Positions 31,795-40,096 are shown, numbered from the stretch's first letter. The stretch is DNA of 64,000 bases from Streptomyces diacarni (GCF_003323715.1 NZ_QOIN01000046.1:372001-436000); one strand, 5' to 3'. A program made the numbers and translations. The notes: generated by a model not told the origin, from the sequence alone.

Positions 31795-34283
31795 CGGCCC
31801 GCTCCCTTCCGCAGCGCAGGTTCGGCCATGTCCTCGGGCGTCGGCGTCGGCTCGCCGCCCTTGTAGGTGATCCGCCACAGCGCCGACTTGTCGTCGGAGG
31901 TGAAGAAGCCGCGCCCGTAGTCGAGGACGTAGAGGGCACCGTCCGGGCCGAACTTCCAGCCCATGAGGTTGCGGATGCCGCCCTCGCCGACGGGCACGAT
32001 CTGATCCAGGCTCTCCGCGTGGGCCGGCAGCGCACCGGTCTCGCCGCCCTCGGGCATCAGCAGCGCGTGCCGCGGCTGGTCACCGTCGTACAGGTCGCCC
32101 ACGAACCACTTGCCGTCCCAGTAGGAGGGCCACTTGACCTTCGAGTCGCTGTCGGCGTCGTAGCGGTAGAGCGGGCCGTTCATCGCGGCCTGCCCGCCGC
32201 CCTTGAGCCAGTCCAGCTTCAGCTCCTGCTCGTCGAGCTTGTAGCTGGGCACGCCGTTCTCGTCGCGCGGGAAGTCCGGCGCACCGCCCTGGGGCGAATA
32301 CCAGATGTTGTTCGGCTTGGCCGGCGGGATGTCGACCAGACCGTCGTTGTTGGGCGACTCGTTCTTGAGGTGGTCGCAGTCGTACCAGCCCAACGGCTTG
32401 CTCGGATCGGGCAGGTTGCGGTCGCGGTAGGGCTGCTTGTTGCCCATGCAGAACGGCCAGCCCTGGTTGCCCGCCTCGGTGATCTTGGCGAACGTGTCGT
32501 ACTTGGCCGGGCCCCACGTCTCGCTCGGCTCGGTCGCGTCCGGGCCGACCCACCCCGCGTACAGCGTGTCGGTCTCCTTGTCGACGGAGATCCGCGACGG
32601 GTTGCGCACGCCCATCACATAGATCTCGCCGCGCGTCTTGCCACCGCCCTCGTCCGGCTCCTTGCCGGTGAACAGGTTGCCCTCCGGCAGGCTGTAGGTG
32701 CCGTCGTCCTCGGGGTGGATGCGCAGGATCTTGCCGTTGAGGTTGTTGGTGTTGCCGGCGGTGCGGCGGGCGTCCGAGAAGGAGACGCCCTTGAAGTCCG
32801 GCTCCGGGTTGTTGCCCGAGTACCCGTCGCTGAACTGCGAGGAGTTGTTGTCACCCGTGGCGATGTAGAGGTTGTCCTGGGAGTCCCACGCCATGCCGCC
32901 GCCCGCGTGGCAGCAGCTGTGGATCTGCACGGGCCACTTGAGCAGGACCTTCTCCGAGCCGAGGTCCAGCTTGTCGGTCTCCTGGTCCAGGGTGAAGCGG
33001 GAGACACGGCGCTCGGCCATGTGCGTGTCCCGGTTGATCTCGCTGTGCGGCGTGTAGTGCAGGTAGACCCAGCCGTTGCGCGCGAAGTCCGGGTCCAGCT
33101 CGATGCCGAGCAGCCCCTCCTCGTTCTTGACCAGCTCCTCGCCGCCGCCCTTGTTGCCGAAGATCGTCAGCTCGCCCGCGAGGGTGACCTTCTCCGTCTC
33201 CGGGTCCCAGACGTGGACCGTGCCCTTCCCCTTGCCGACGTCCGGATCGTCCCAGTCGGTGACCACGGGCTGCGAGGCGTCCTCGCCGCCGCGGCCGATG
33301 TAGAAGACCCGCCCGTCGGGCGCGGTGACCAGACCGTGCGGCTCCCCGATCTGGTCGTGCTCGCCCGGCTGGTTCGGTTCGGTCAACCGGGTGGCCTCGT
33401 AGTTGTCGGAGATCGCCGCCTGGCAGTCGGCGCGGGCCAGCCGCGTCGTCCACATCAGGGCGCCGCGCAGGTGGCTGCGGAAGTCGGTCTCCTGGTAGCT
33501 GGAGGCCGTGCCGCCCATGGCGGTGTAGAAGGACCGGCCGCCGTCGTAGTCACGGCACCAGGAGACGGGGTGGTCCCAGCCGCCGCCGTCCTCGCCCGGG
33601 TCGTAGCTGTTGGCGCGGACGCGGGCGACCGTGTGGACCTTGCCCGAGGGGTTCTCCTTCCAGTTGGGCCACTTGTCCAGCCGCTTCCACTCGACGGGCA
33701 GCCCCTTGGTCGCCGGGTTCCCGCGGTCGCCGATCTCGACCACGGCCCGCTGCGCCTTGGCGGGACTGTGCTCGGCGGGCCGGGCACCGATCAGCCCGGT
33801 GAACCAGTCCGAGTACGGCTCGGCGCGGGCCGCGTCGTGGATCCCGAGGAACCCGCCGCCCGCCTCCATGAAGCTCTCCAGGCCGGCCTCCTGCTCGGGA
33901 TCGAGCACGTCGCCGTCGCCGGTGAGGAAGACGACGGCGTTGAAGCGGCCCAGCCGCTTGGCGTTGGTGAAGACCGCCGGGTTGTCGGTCGCCGAGATCG
34001 TGAAGTGCTCCTGGGCCGGCCCCTGCCCGCCGATCTTCTCGATCGCCTCGATCGCGGCGTTGACGGTGGGCGACTCCTCGCCCGTGGCGCCGTGGAAGAC
34101 CAGCACGCGGACGTCCTCGCCGCCCGGCGGGCTCGGCAGGGCCAGCTTCTGCGCGGGCGTGTCCGGCGGCGGCCCGGCGAGTGCCGGGCTGCTCAGCAGC
34201 CCGGCGGCGAGTGTCCCGGCCAGCAGCGCGGCGATCCTTCTGCGCCGGGGTCTGGCCCGCTTCGTATGCGGTTGGTGCCGCAT
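31791..34283 (-). CDS. Secreted ThuA domain-sugar dehydrogenase (GSDH beta-propeller) fusion
   Basis: The 830-residue protein has a signal peptide (1-36, ALLAGTLAAGLLSSPALA), a ThuA-like glutamine-amidotransferase-fold domain (~55-290; RVLVFHGATGE, GGGFLGIHDAA, HPVSWCRDYDGGRSFYTAMGG) and a C-terminal glucose/sorbosone-dehydrogenase beta-propeller (~310-810; IGEPHGLVTAPDGRVFYIGRG, GLLGIELDPDF, HAGGGMAWDSQDNLYIATGD, NLNGKILRIHP, IYVMGVRNPSRIS). Propellers of this kind use PQQ in some members. The enzyme probably oxidises a sugar outside the cell and passes electrons to a copper carrier such as its cotranscribed neighbour. A good promoter lies at 34322-34350. Confidence 0.9.
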   Translation of the reverse strand: MRHQPHTKRARPRRRRIAALLAGTLAAGLLSSPALAGPPPDTPAQKLALPSPPGGEDVRVLVFHGATGEESPTVNAAIEAIEKIGGQGPAQEHFTISATDNPAVFTNAKRLGRFNAVVFLTGDGDVLDPEQEAGLESFMEAGGGFLGIHDAARAEPYSDWFTGLIGARPAEHSPAKAQRAVVEIGDRGNPATKGLPVEWKRLDKWPNWKENPSGKVHTVARVRANSYDPGEDGGGWDHPVSWCRDYDGGRSFYTAMGGTASSYQETDFRSHLRGALMWTTRLARADCQAAISDNYEATRLTEPNQPGEHDQIGEPHGLVTAPDGRVFYIGRGGEDASQPVVTDWDDPDVGKGKGTVHVWDPETEKVTLAGELTIFGNKGGGEELVKNEEGLLGIELDPDFARNGWVYLHYTPHSEINRDTHMAERRVSRFTLDQETDKLDLGSEKVLLKWPVQIHSCCHAGGGMAWDSQDNLYIATGDNNSSQFSDGYSGNNPEPDFKGVSFSDARRTAGNTNNLNGKILRIHPEDDGTYSLPEGNLFTGKEPDEGGGKTRGEIYVMGVRNPSRISVDKETDTLYAGWVGPDATEPSETWGPAKYDTFAKITEAGNQGWPFCMGNKQPYRDRNLPDPSKPLGWYDCDHLKNESPNNDGLVDIPPAKPNNIWYSPQGGAPDFPRDENGVPSYKLDEQELKLDWLKGGGQAAMNGPLYRYDADSDSKVKWPSYWDGKWFVGDLYDGDQPRHALLMPEGGETGALPAHAESLDQIVPVGEGGIRNLMGWKFGPDGALYVLDYGRGFFTSDDKSALWRITYKGGEPTPTPEDMAEPALRKGAGR

Positions 34284-34299
34284 AAGTGATCCACCCCTC

Positions 34300-34350
34300 T
34301 TCTGTCACAGAAACGTGGCAGAAGCTAGACCTCTTTTGGTGGTTCGCCAA
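34300..34350 (-). promoter_or_regulatory. Predicted promoter of the ThuA gene with palindrome copy 2
   Basis: On the minus strand -35 TTGGCG (complement of 34345-34350) and -10 TAGCTT (complement of 34322-34327) are 17 bases apart. The 13-base palindrome TTCTGTCACAGAA (34300-34312) would start a few bases after the transcription start and end 17 bases before the ATG, ideal for a roadblock repressor. The same 13 bases are at 1217-1229. The whole 34313-34509 gap is unusually A/T-rich for this genome and serves as divergent promoter region for the laccase gene. Confidence 0.5.
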
Positions 34351-34509
34351 GAGCTATGACCACAACTCGACGAACTTTGTCCAGGGTGTGGATAAACTAC
34401 CGGCGCAGCGCTACGGTCCCAGACTGATCCGTCAACTCGACTCACTCGCACTCACGTTGGCTCCACGCCGGCGCACCAATGGCCTCACGCCCCGGGGAGA
34501 ACGAGAACG

Positions 34510-35493
34510 ATGACCGGAAACGCGCACACCCACACCCGTCGCACCTTCAGCAGACGCCTCCTGGCGGGCGGCGCCGTCGCGGCCGTCGGCAGCAGCGCGC
34601 TGACGGCCGGGGCGAGCCCCGCACAGGCGGCCCCCGCCGCCTCCGGACAACTGCGCCGCGCGGGCAAGGGAGGCGAGACACGCCGGATCAAGATGTACGC
34701 GGAGAAGCTGCCCGACGGGCAGATGGGCTACGGCCTGGAGAAGGGCAAGGCGACCATTCCGGGTCCGCTGATCGAACTGGTCGAGGGCGACACCCTGCAC
34801 ATCGAGTTCGAGAACACCATGGACGTCGCCGCCAGCCTCCACCCGCACGGCGTCGACTACGACATCGACAACGACGGCACGAAGATGAACGACAGCCACG
34901 TCGAGCCGGGCGGCAAGCGCACCTACACCTGGCGCACCCACGCCCCGGGGCGCCGCAAGGACGGCACGTGGCGCCCGGGCACCGCCGGGTACTGGCACTA
35001 CCACGACCACGTCGTCGGCACCGAGCACGGCACAGGCGGCATCAGAGCCGGCCTCTACGGTCCCCTCATCGTGCGCCGCGAGGGCGACATCCTGCCCGAC
35101 CCCGACCGGCAGTTCACCATCGTCTTCAACGACATGACCACCAACAACCTCACCAAGGGGCCCGACTTCAAGGCCACGGTCGGCGACCGCATCGAGATCA
35201 TCATGATCACGCACGGTGAGTACTACCACACGTTCCATGTGCACGGGCACCGTTGGGCCGACAACCGCACCGGGCTGCTGGAGGGCCCCGAGGACACCTG
35301 CCGGGTCATCGACAACAAGATCACCGGACCGGCCGACTCCTTCGGGCTCCAACTCATCGCGGGCGAGGGCGTGGGCGCCGGCGCGTGGATGTACCACTGC
35401 CACGTCCAGAGCCACTCCGACATGGGCATGGCGGGCCTGCTGCTGATCGCCAAACCGGACGGCACGGTGCCGGGGCATGGGGAGCACCACTAG
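34510..35493 (+). CDS. Two-domain small laccase (SLAC/EpoA type), Tat-exported
   Basis: The 327-residue multicopper oxidase has a Tat signal (RRTFSRRLLAGG, residues 10-21) and AQA cleavage near residue 40. It has only two cupredoxin domains, as in S. coelicolor SLAC, and works as a trimer. Copper-binding motifs: HPHGV (111-115), WHYHDH (162-167), HTFHVHGH (about 240-247) and HCHVQSHSDMGM (about 296-307), together giving the type 1 and trinuclear sites. It oxidises phenols with oxygen outside the cell. Start ATG 34510 follows GGGGAGAACGAG. It is divergent from the ThuA-cupredoxin operon, completing a secreted oxidative group. Confidence 0.95.
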   Translation: MTGNAHTHTRRTFSRRLLAGGAVAAVGSSALTAGASPAQAAPAASGQLRRAGKGGETRRIKMYAEKLPDGQMGYGLEKGKATIPGPLIELVEGDTLHIEFENTMDVAASLHPHGVDYDIDNDGTKMNDSHVEPGGKRTYTWRTHAPGRRKDGTWRPGTAGYWHYHDHVVGTEHGTGGIRAGLYGPLIVRREGDILPDPDRQFTIVFNDMTTNNLTKGPDFKATVGDRIEIIMITHGEYYHTFHVHGHRWADNRTGLLEGPEDTCRVIDNKITGPADSFGLQLIAGEGVGAGAWMYHCHVQSHSDMGMAGLLLIAKPDGTVPGHGEHH

Positions 35494-35544
35494 CGCCACC
35501 AAGGCGTGGCCGCTCACGGCGCCACCAAGGCGTGGCCGCTCACG
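35493..35544 (+). repeat. Perfect 26-base tandem repeat, double hairpin after the laccase
   Basis: Two identical 26-base units (35493-35518 and 35519-35544) begin at the last base of the laccase stop codon. Each contains GCCAC-CAAGGC-GTGGC, able to form a small stem-loop, so the pair could act as a weak tandem terminator. Perfect identity suggests a recent duplication. Confidence 0.75.
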
Positions 35545-35555
35545 CGGTCTTCCGG

Positions 35556-35726
35556 TCAGTGGTGCGCCCAGGCCGGCGCCCACACGTCGCACGGCGTGCG
35601 CGGCCGTGAGGCGCGCAGGTGGTCGCGTAGCGCGGTCAGCACGGGGTGCCGGTCCTGGCTGCGGAACAGCAGCACGTGCGGGTAGACCGGGGTCGGGCCG
35701 TGCAACGGGATGCGCCGCAGGCCGTG
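35556..35726 (-). pseudogene. 3' remnant of a LysR-family regulator
   Basis: The minus strand reads HGLRRIPLHGPTPVYPHVLL, then FRSQDRHPVLTALRDHL and a stop at 35556-35558. This is the C-terminal end of a LysR effector-binding domain (PL.GPTPVYP..LLWR..HP.L.ALR.HL). No HTH or rest of the domain exists upstream; the frame breaks at about 35726 where acetyltransferase sequence begins. The gene is a truncated relic. Confidence 0.6.
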
Positions 35727-35739
35727 GGTCCGAGGCCGT

Positions 35740-36030
35740 GCGGCACTACTTTCCGTTGTGTTCGGCGGTCCGCTGCCGGAGTCGGTGACGATCTACCCGC
35801 CGTTCTTCACCGAGCATGGGCTGAACACGACGTTCGGGGAGAACGTCTTCGTCAGCCAGGGGTGCACGATCGAAGACGACGTCTGGATCGGGACGGCTGC
35901 CGTGATCACACAAGGGGTGGCCATCGGCGCCGGTGCGGTGGTCGCGGCAGGCGCGGTGGTCACTCGGGACGTTCCTGCCGGCACCGTGGTCGCGGGAGTC
36001 CCCACCCGGGTGCTCAAGACGATCGACTGA
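35740..36030 (+). pseudogene. Truncated, internally deleted hexapeptide O-acetyltransferase
   Basis: The plus strand encodes LPESVTIYPPFFTEHGLNTT, FGENVFVSQGCT and then IEDDVWIGTAAVITQGVAIG, AGAVVTRDVPAGTVVAGVP, ending at 36030. These are pieces of a maltose/galactoside acetyltransferase. A full gene has about 45 further residues between the GC-T and the IEDDVWIG parts (the DxGGITIG...HDxxxR coil with the catalytic His) and about 55 at the N-terminus. Both are missing although the frame is kept, so the product cannot be active. Joined at its 5' end to the LysR relic. Confidence 0.7.
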
Positions 36031-36077
36031 GCCCGGCAGGGACCCGGCGGTCCCGGTGCCGGCCTTCCTGTGCCGGT

Positions 36078-37415
36078 CTATCCCGTGGCCGGCGCCGTGC
36101 CGGCGGTCCCGGAGGCGTCCGGTTCGTAGGCGTCCGGTGCGGAGGCCTCCGGTGCGGACGGATCCGGTTCGCGGGCGGGTGGTGCGGGAGACGGCGTGCG
36201 GTAAGCACGCAGGGCCGTGTTGGCCGTAGCTACGACGGCGATCGCCACGCCGGCGGACAGGCCCCCGGCCACGAGGGAGAAGGGGGCGGAGGTGGCGGAG
36301 GCCAGCAGGCCGCCTCGGAAGTTGCCGAGTTCGGGGCCCGCGACGCCGATGACGTGTTCCACGGAGGAAACCCGCCCGCGGTACGCGTCCGGGGTCTCCA
36401 GCTGGATCAGGGCGCTGCGGGTGACCACCGACACGGTGTCGGCGGCGCCCGCCACGGCCAGGCAGCCGAGCCCCGGCCACAGCGGTCCGGCCAGGCCGAA
36501 GCCGGCCAGCGCAAGGCTCCAGACGCCGGCCGCGGTCAGCTGGACCAGGCCGCCGCGGCGCCAGCGCGTCACCGTGCCGGAGAGCAGGCCGGCCGCGATC
36601 CCTCCGACAGCGACGGCGGAGAGGAACAGCCCGAGGGTCTGCGGGTTCCCACCGAAGCGGGCCTCGTTGACCAGCGGAAAGAGTGCGATCGGCATGGCGA
36701 GCAGCGTCGCCGACAGGTCGGTGGCCAGCGAGCCCCAGAGGGTCTGGCGACGCAGGACGATCCGCCAGCCGCCACGTTCCGGCCGACGGCGGCGGCCTGA
36801 GACGGTGCCCTCCGGGGGCATGGCCGGGAGGCGGAGCACCGCGAGCGCTGAGACCGCGACGGCCGCGGCCTGCGCCGCGTAGGCAGCGGGGAGGTCCCAG
36901 CGGGCGATGATCAACCCGGCCGTGGCGGGCCCGGCCAGCATCGCCGCCTGGAACGAGACGTTGGTCAGAGCGAGACCGGCCGCGACCTGGTCGGCCGGCA
37001 GCAGCCGGACGGGGAGGGTGCGCCGGGCAGGCGCGCCGAGCGCGCTACAGGCCGATCCCGCGGCGACCAGAGCGAGCAGCCCGAGCACGTTCCTGTTGTG
37101 CGCCAGCGCCTGGACGCACAACCCCGCGGCAGCCAGCAGCTGGCCTGCGGTGGTGGCCCGCAGCACCGCCCGCCGGTCGACAGCGTCGGCCAACGCGCCG
37201 CCGAGCAGCCCGAACAGCAGCATCGGCAGGCCGGTGGTCAGCCCGATGGCGCCGGTGCCCACCGGGCTGCCGGTCACGTCCCAGACCTGGGCGAGCACCG
37301 CCACCGTGGCGATCTGACCACCGAGCTGGGAGGCCGAGGAGCCGATCCACAGGGCGCGGAACGGCCGACTGCCACGGAGCGGGCGGACGTCGAGTAACCG
37401 GACGGGGATCCTCAC
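36078..37415 (-). CDS. MFS transporter, MarR-coupled efflux type
   Basis: The 445-residue protein has twelve predicted membrane helices with the DHA3-like enterobactin-exporter pattern: FRALWIGSSASQLGGQIATVAVLAQVWD is read across residues ~14-40, GGALADAVDRRAVL is the loop 2-3 motif, and the central loop (RRRRPERGGWR) separates the halves. The acidic/Pro-rich C-terminal tail (PDPSAPEASAPDAYEPDASG) has five-residue repeats. The GTG start overlaps the stop of the MarR gene (GTGA, 37412-37415), so pump and repressor are one operon. Substrate unknown; drugs or siderophores are typical. Confidence 0.9.
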   Translation of the reverse strand: MRIPVRLLDVRPLRGSRPFRALWIGSSASQLGGQIATVAVLAQVWDVTGSPVGTGAIGLTTGLPMLLFGLLGGALADAVDRRAVLRATTAGQLLAAAGLCVQALAHNRNVLGLLALVAAGSACSALGAPARRTLPVRLLPADQVAAGLALTNVSFQAAMLAGPATAGLIIARWDLPAAYAAQAAAVAVSALAVLRLPAMPPEGTVSGRRRRPERGGWRIVLRRQTLWGSLATDLSATLLAMPIALFPLVNEARFGGNPQTLGLFLSAVAVGGIAAGLLSGTVTRWRRGGLVQLTAAGVWSLALAGFGLAGPLWPGLGCLAVAGAADTVSVVTRSALIQLETPDAYRGRVSSVEHVIGVAGPELGNFRGGLLASATSAPFSLVAGGLSAGVAIAVVATANTALRAYRTPSPAPPAREPDPSAPEASAPDAYEPDASGTAGTAPATG

Positions 37416-37909
37416 CGCGGCGGCTCGATGAGGTGTTCGAGGACGCGTTGCCGCATCGACCGGCGCTCCAACGCCCGCCGCAGCTCCTCGACCACGGTGG
37501 TCAGCGGGTGCGGGAGCTCGGCGTCCAGCTCGGCGACCGTCGCGTGGGTCGCGCGCCACTCGGCTTCCATCAACGGCACCAGCGACCGGCCGCGTTCCGT
37601 CAGGCCGATGCGCCGGGTACGGGCGTCGGGCCCCGGCTCGGAGGTGACGAGGTCCTCCCTGCGCATGGCGGCGACGGTCTGGCTGATCGCGGAGTGCGAG
37701 CGGCCGAGGGACTCCGCGAGCTCGCGGATGGTCAGCGGGCCGGTGTGGGCGAGCCGGATCAGCGGATAGGCGAACCGGGGCCGCACGCCCTTGATGCCGC
37801 GCGCGAGGTAGACCTGCTCGATCTCGGCGTCCATGGCGGCCAGCAGCTCATGCAGCGCCTGCCAGGGATCGGGCACCGTCGTGGGATCCGGGGAGTCCGA
37901 GGATGACAC
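37412..37909 (-). CDS. MarR-family repressor of the adjacent MFS pump
   Basis: The 165-residue protein has the MarR fold: PRFAYPLIRLAHTGPLTIRE, LAESLGRSHSAISQTVAAMR (recognition helix), EDLVTSEPGPDARTRRIGLT (wing) and a C-terminal dimer helix. GTG start at 37909. No Shine-Dalgarno sequence can fit between the predicted promoter and the GTG, so translation from a leaderless mRNA is likely. A near-perfect 24-base palindrome covers that promoter, the expected autoregulatory operator. Confidence 0.92.
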   Translation of the reverse strand: MSSSDSPDPTTVPDPWQALHELLAAMDAEIEQVYLARGIKGVRPRFAYPLIRLAHTGPLTIRELAESLGRSHSAISQTVAAMRREDLVTSEPGPDARTRRIGLTERGRSLVPLMEAEWRATHATVAELDAELPHPLTTVVEELRRALERRSMRQRVLEHLIEPPR

Positions 37910-37914
37910 AGCGC

Positions 37915-37938
37915 CAATATAACAGCGCTGTTGTAATG
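37915..37938 (-). promoter_or_regulatory. MarR operator overlapping a leaderless promoter
   Basis: AACAGCGCTGTT (37921-37932) is a perfect 12-base palindrome; extended to 37915-37938 it has only two mismatched pairs per side. The minus strand gives TATATT as -10, ending six bases before the GTG of the MarR gene, so the transcript should begin at the start codon. The palindrome runs through the -10, so bound MarR blocks initiation. Confidence 0.7.
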
Positions 37939-37977
37939 TGCTCGGTCACCCTTCGGCACCCGCCCGCCTCCGTACCG

Positions 37978-38060
37978 TGTTAGGCTGAAGGCGTTGCGGT
38001 TTTGGTACCCATGAACGTGTGCGCGCCTGAGCTCAGTGGCTCGGGCGCGTTCTGTTTTTT
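37978..38060 (+). promoter_or_regulatory. csp leader: extended -10 promoter and attenuator-like terminator
   Basis: TGTTAGGCT (37978-37986) fits an extended -10. About 35 bases into the predicted RNA an 11-base-pair stem (38022-38032 with 38039-38049, loop TCAGTG) is followed by a T-rich tract with six consecutive T (38050-38060). This is the best U-tract terminator in the window, and it lies inside the leader of the cold-shock gene, 85 bases before its start. Premature termination or a ~65-nt small RNA is implied. Confidence 0.6.
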
Positions 38061-38133
38061 CCGGAGTCACTCTGGAGGGGGTCATTGCGGCGACGCGGAG
38101 CCGCGCGAGGTGTGCGGCTCCCAGCCACCCTGA
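38011..38133 (+). CDS. Possible 40-codon leader ORF upstream of the cold-shock gene
   Basis: An ATG at 38011 opens a frame that runs through the terminator hairpin and ends with TGA at 38131-38133, directly abutting the AAGGAGAA ribosome binding site of the cold-shock gene. The peptide begins MNVCAPELSGSGAFCFFRSH and is unlike known proteins. No good ribosome binding site precedes it. It may matter as a translated leader whose ribosomes affect the hairpin, or may be chance. Confidence 0.25.
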   Translation: MNVCAPELSGSGAFCFFRSHSGGGHCGDAEPREVCGSQPP

Positions 38134-38144
38134 AGGAGAAGAAG

Positions 38145-38348
38145 ATGGCAACCGGCACCGTGAAGTGGTTCAACTCGGAAAAGGGCTTCGGGTTCATCGA
38201 GCAGGACGGCGGCGGCGCCGACGTCTTCGCCCACTACTCGAACATCGCGGCCACGGGCTTCCGTGAGCTCCACGAGGGCCAGAAGGTCGAGTTCGACGTC
38301 ACGCAGGGCCAGAAGGGCCCGCAGGCGGAGAACATCACCGCCGTCTGA
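38145..38348 (+). CDS. Cold-shock protein (CspA family)
   Basis: The 67-residue OB-fold protein carries both RNA-binding motifs: KWFNSEKGFGFIEQDGG (RNP1, KGFGFI) and ADVFAHYSNI (RNP2, VFAHY), and ends with QAENITAV. It binds single-stranded RNA and melts structure. Start ATG 38145 with GAAGGAGAAG is unmistakable. The ~150-base structured leader contains an attenuator-like hairpin. In Streptomyces several paralogues exist; this is a short, standard member. Confidence 0.97.
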   Translation: MATGTVKWFNSEKGFGFIEQDGGGADVFAHYSNIAATGFRELHEGQKVEFDVTQGQKGPQAENITAV

Positions 38349-38370
38349 GACGCGACGCGTCGAGACACCC

Positions 38371-38407
38371 CGCTGGGGCCCGCACCGGTCAGGTGCGGGC
38401 CCCAGCG
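38371..38407. terminator. Bidirectional terminator between csp and lldP
   Basis: A perfect 16-base-pair stem (38371-38386 with 38392-38407) closes on GGTCA. It is 22 bases past the csp stop and 6 bases past the lldP stop on the other strand, ending both convergent transcripts. Confidence 0.85.
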
Positions 38408-38413
38408 CCGTTC

Positions 38414-40096
38414 TCACGGCAGCATCCACGCCAGCACGTGCGACTGGAGCAGGACCAGCAGGCAGATGGCGAGGAGCAGCAGCAGGCTCCAGGCGACGGC
38501 CTTGCGGAAGAGCACCGCCTCCTTGCCGAGCAGGCCGACGGCCGTCGCCGCGATGGTCAGGTTCTGCGGGCTGATCATCTTGCCGACCACGCCGCCCGAG
38601 GTGTTGGCGGCGACCAGCAGCGTCGGATCCAGGCCCGCCTTGCCCGCGGCCGTCTGCTGGAGGGTGGCGAACAGGGCGTTGGCCGAGGTGTCAGAGCCGG
38701 TCACGGCCGTGCCCAGCCAGCCGAGGAGCGGGGAGAAGAAGGCGAAGGCCGCCCCCGCGCCGGCGATCCAGGTCCCGATGGTGATGGTCTGGCCCGACAG
38801 GTTCATCACGTACGCGAGCGCCAGCACCGAGCCGACCGTCAGCAGCGCCCAGCGCAGCGTCAGCACCGTCTGTCCGAACTCCCGCACGGCCTCCAGCGCC
38901 CGCACGCGGTAGACGGCGGCCACCACGATCCCGCACAGCACCAGCAGCGAGCCGGGGGAGGAGAGCCAGGGGAAGACGTAGACGGTGGTCGACGAGCGCT
39001 CGCCCGCGGCCGTGAGCACGTGGCCGTCGAGCCCCGGCCAGCGGACGGCCACGTCGCTGTCGGCCAGGAACTCCTTGACCGGGTCCAGCAGTTTCGCGAC
39101 GGAGAAGACGGCGATGACCACGAGGTAGGGGACGAAGGACATCCAGACGCGGGCACCGGTCATCGTGCCCCCGCCCTCCGGCTGCGCCGACGCGGCGACC
39201 TCGGGCGCCGGACCGGCGTCGCCCGCGTCCTGGCGCTCGCGTTCGGCCGCCTCCCGCAGGTTGCGGCGCACGCGCTCCCCGTCGCCCGGCTGCCACACGC
39301 GCAGGAAGACGACGACGGCGGCCAGTGCCACCAGGGAGGCGATGATGTCGGTGAGCTCGACCGATATGTAGCTGGAGCTGACGAACTGCGCCACCGCGAA
39401 CGCCCCGCCGCACACCAGCGCCGCGGGCCACGTCTGCCGCATGCCCCGCACGCCGTCCACGAGCGCCACCAGCAGCAGCGGCACGAACAGCGCGAGCAGG
39501 GGGGTCTGCCGTCCGACGTAGGCGCCGATGTCCTCGTAGTCGATCTTCGTGAGGCTGCCCGCGGTGATGATCGGCGTCGCGATGGCGCCGAACGCGACCG
39601 GCGCGGTGTTGGCCACCAATACCGTGACGGCGGCCCGCACCGGGGAGAAGCCCAGCGCCATGAGCATCACGCCGGTGATCGCCACCGGTGCCCCGAAGCC
39701 GGCCAGCGCCTCCAGCAAGGCGCCGAAGCAGAAGGCGATGATCAGGGCCTGGATGCGGGGGTCGTCGCTGACGAGGTTGAAGGCCCGGCGCAGGTCGTCG
39801 AACCGTCCGCTGGAGACGGTCAACTGGTGCACCCACAGGGCGGCCAGCACGATCCACATGATCGGGAAGAGGCCGAAGGCGGCGCCTTCTGCGCCCGCGA
39901 GCAGGGTCAGGTCCACCGGCATGCCGTAGGCGCCCACCGCCACCACAACGGAGACGCCCAGCGCCGCGAGCCCCGCCCAGTGCGCCTTGAGCCGCAGACC
40001 GCCCAGCAGGACGAAGAGGGTGAGCAGCGGCAGGGCGCCCACCAGCGCGGACAGCGCGAGGGAGTCGGCCACGGGGGACAGGTCGGGACGGTACAT
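38414..40096 (-). CDS. lldP: L-lactate permease (LctP/LldP family)
   Basis: The 560-residue membrane protein has the LldP family blocks: FGLFPIMWIVLAALWVHQLTV, IIAFCFGALLEALAGFGAPV, TPVAFGAI-type loop NTAPVAFGAIATPIITAG, and near the end LVAANTSGGVVGKMISPQNLTIA, the strongest family signature. It imports lactate (and glycolate) with protons. I start at ATG 40096 behind GAAGGGTGACC; upstream in-frame sequence is not coding. No lactate dehydrogenase or regulator gene adjoins. A charged loop at ~280-320 is normal. Confidence 0.94.
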   Translation of the reverse strand: MYRPDLSPVADSLALSALVGALPLLTLFVLLGGLRLKAHWAGLAALGVSVVVAVGAYGMPVDLTLLAGAEGAAFGLFPIMWIVLAALWVHQLTVSSGRFDDLRRAFNLVSDDPRIQALIIAFCFGALLEALAGFGAPVAITGVMLMALGFSPVRAAVTVLVANTAPVAFGAIATPIITAGSLTKIDYEDIGAYVGRQTPLLALFVPLLLVALVDGVRGMRQTWPAALVCGGAFAVAQFVSSSYISVELTDIIASLVALAAVVVFLRVWQPGDGERVRRNLREAAERERQDAGDAGPAPEVAASAQPEGGGTMTGARVWMSFVPYLVVIAVFSVAKLLDPVKEFLADSDVAVRWPGLDGHVLTAAGERSSTTVYVFPWLSSPGSLLVLCGIVVAAVYRVRALEAVREFGQTVLTLRWALLTVGSVLALAYVMNLSGQTITIGTWIAGAGAAFAFFSPLLGWLGTAVTGSDTSANALFATLQQTAAGKAGLDPTLLVAANTSGGVVGKMISPQNLTIAATAVGLLGKEAVLFRKAVAWSLLLLLAICLLVLLQSHVLAWMLP

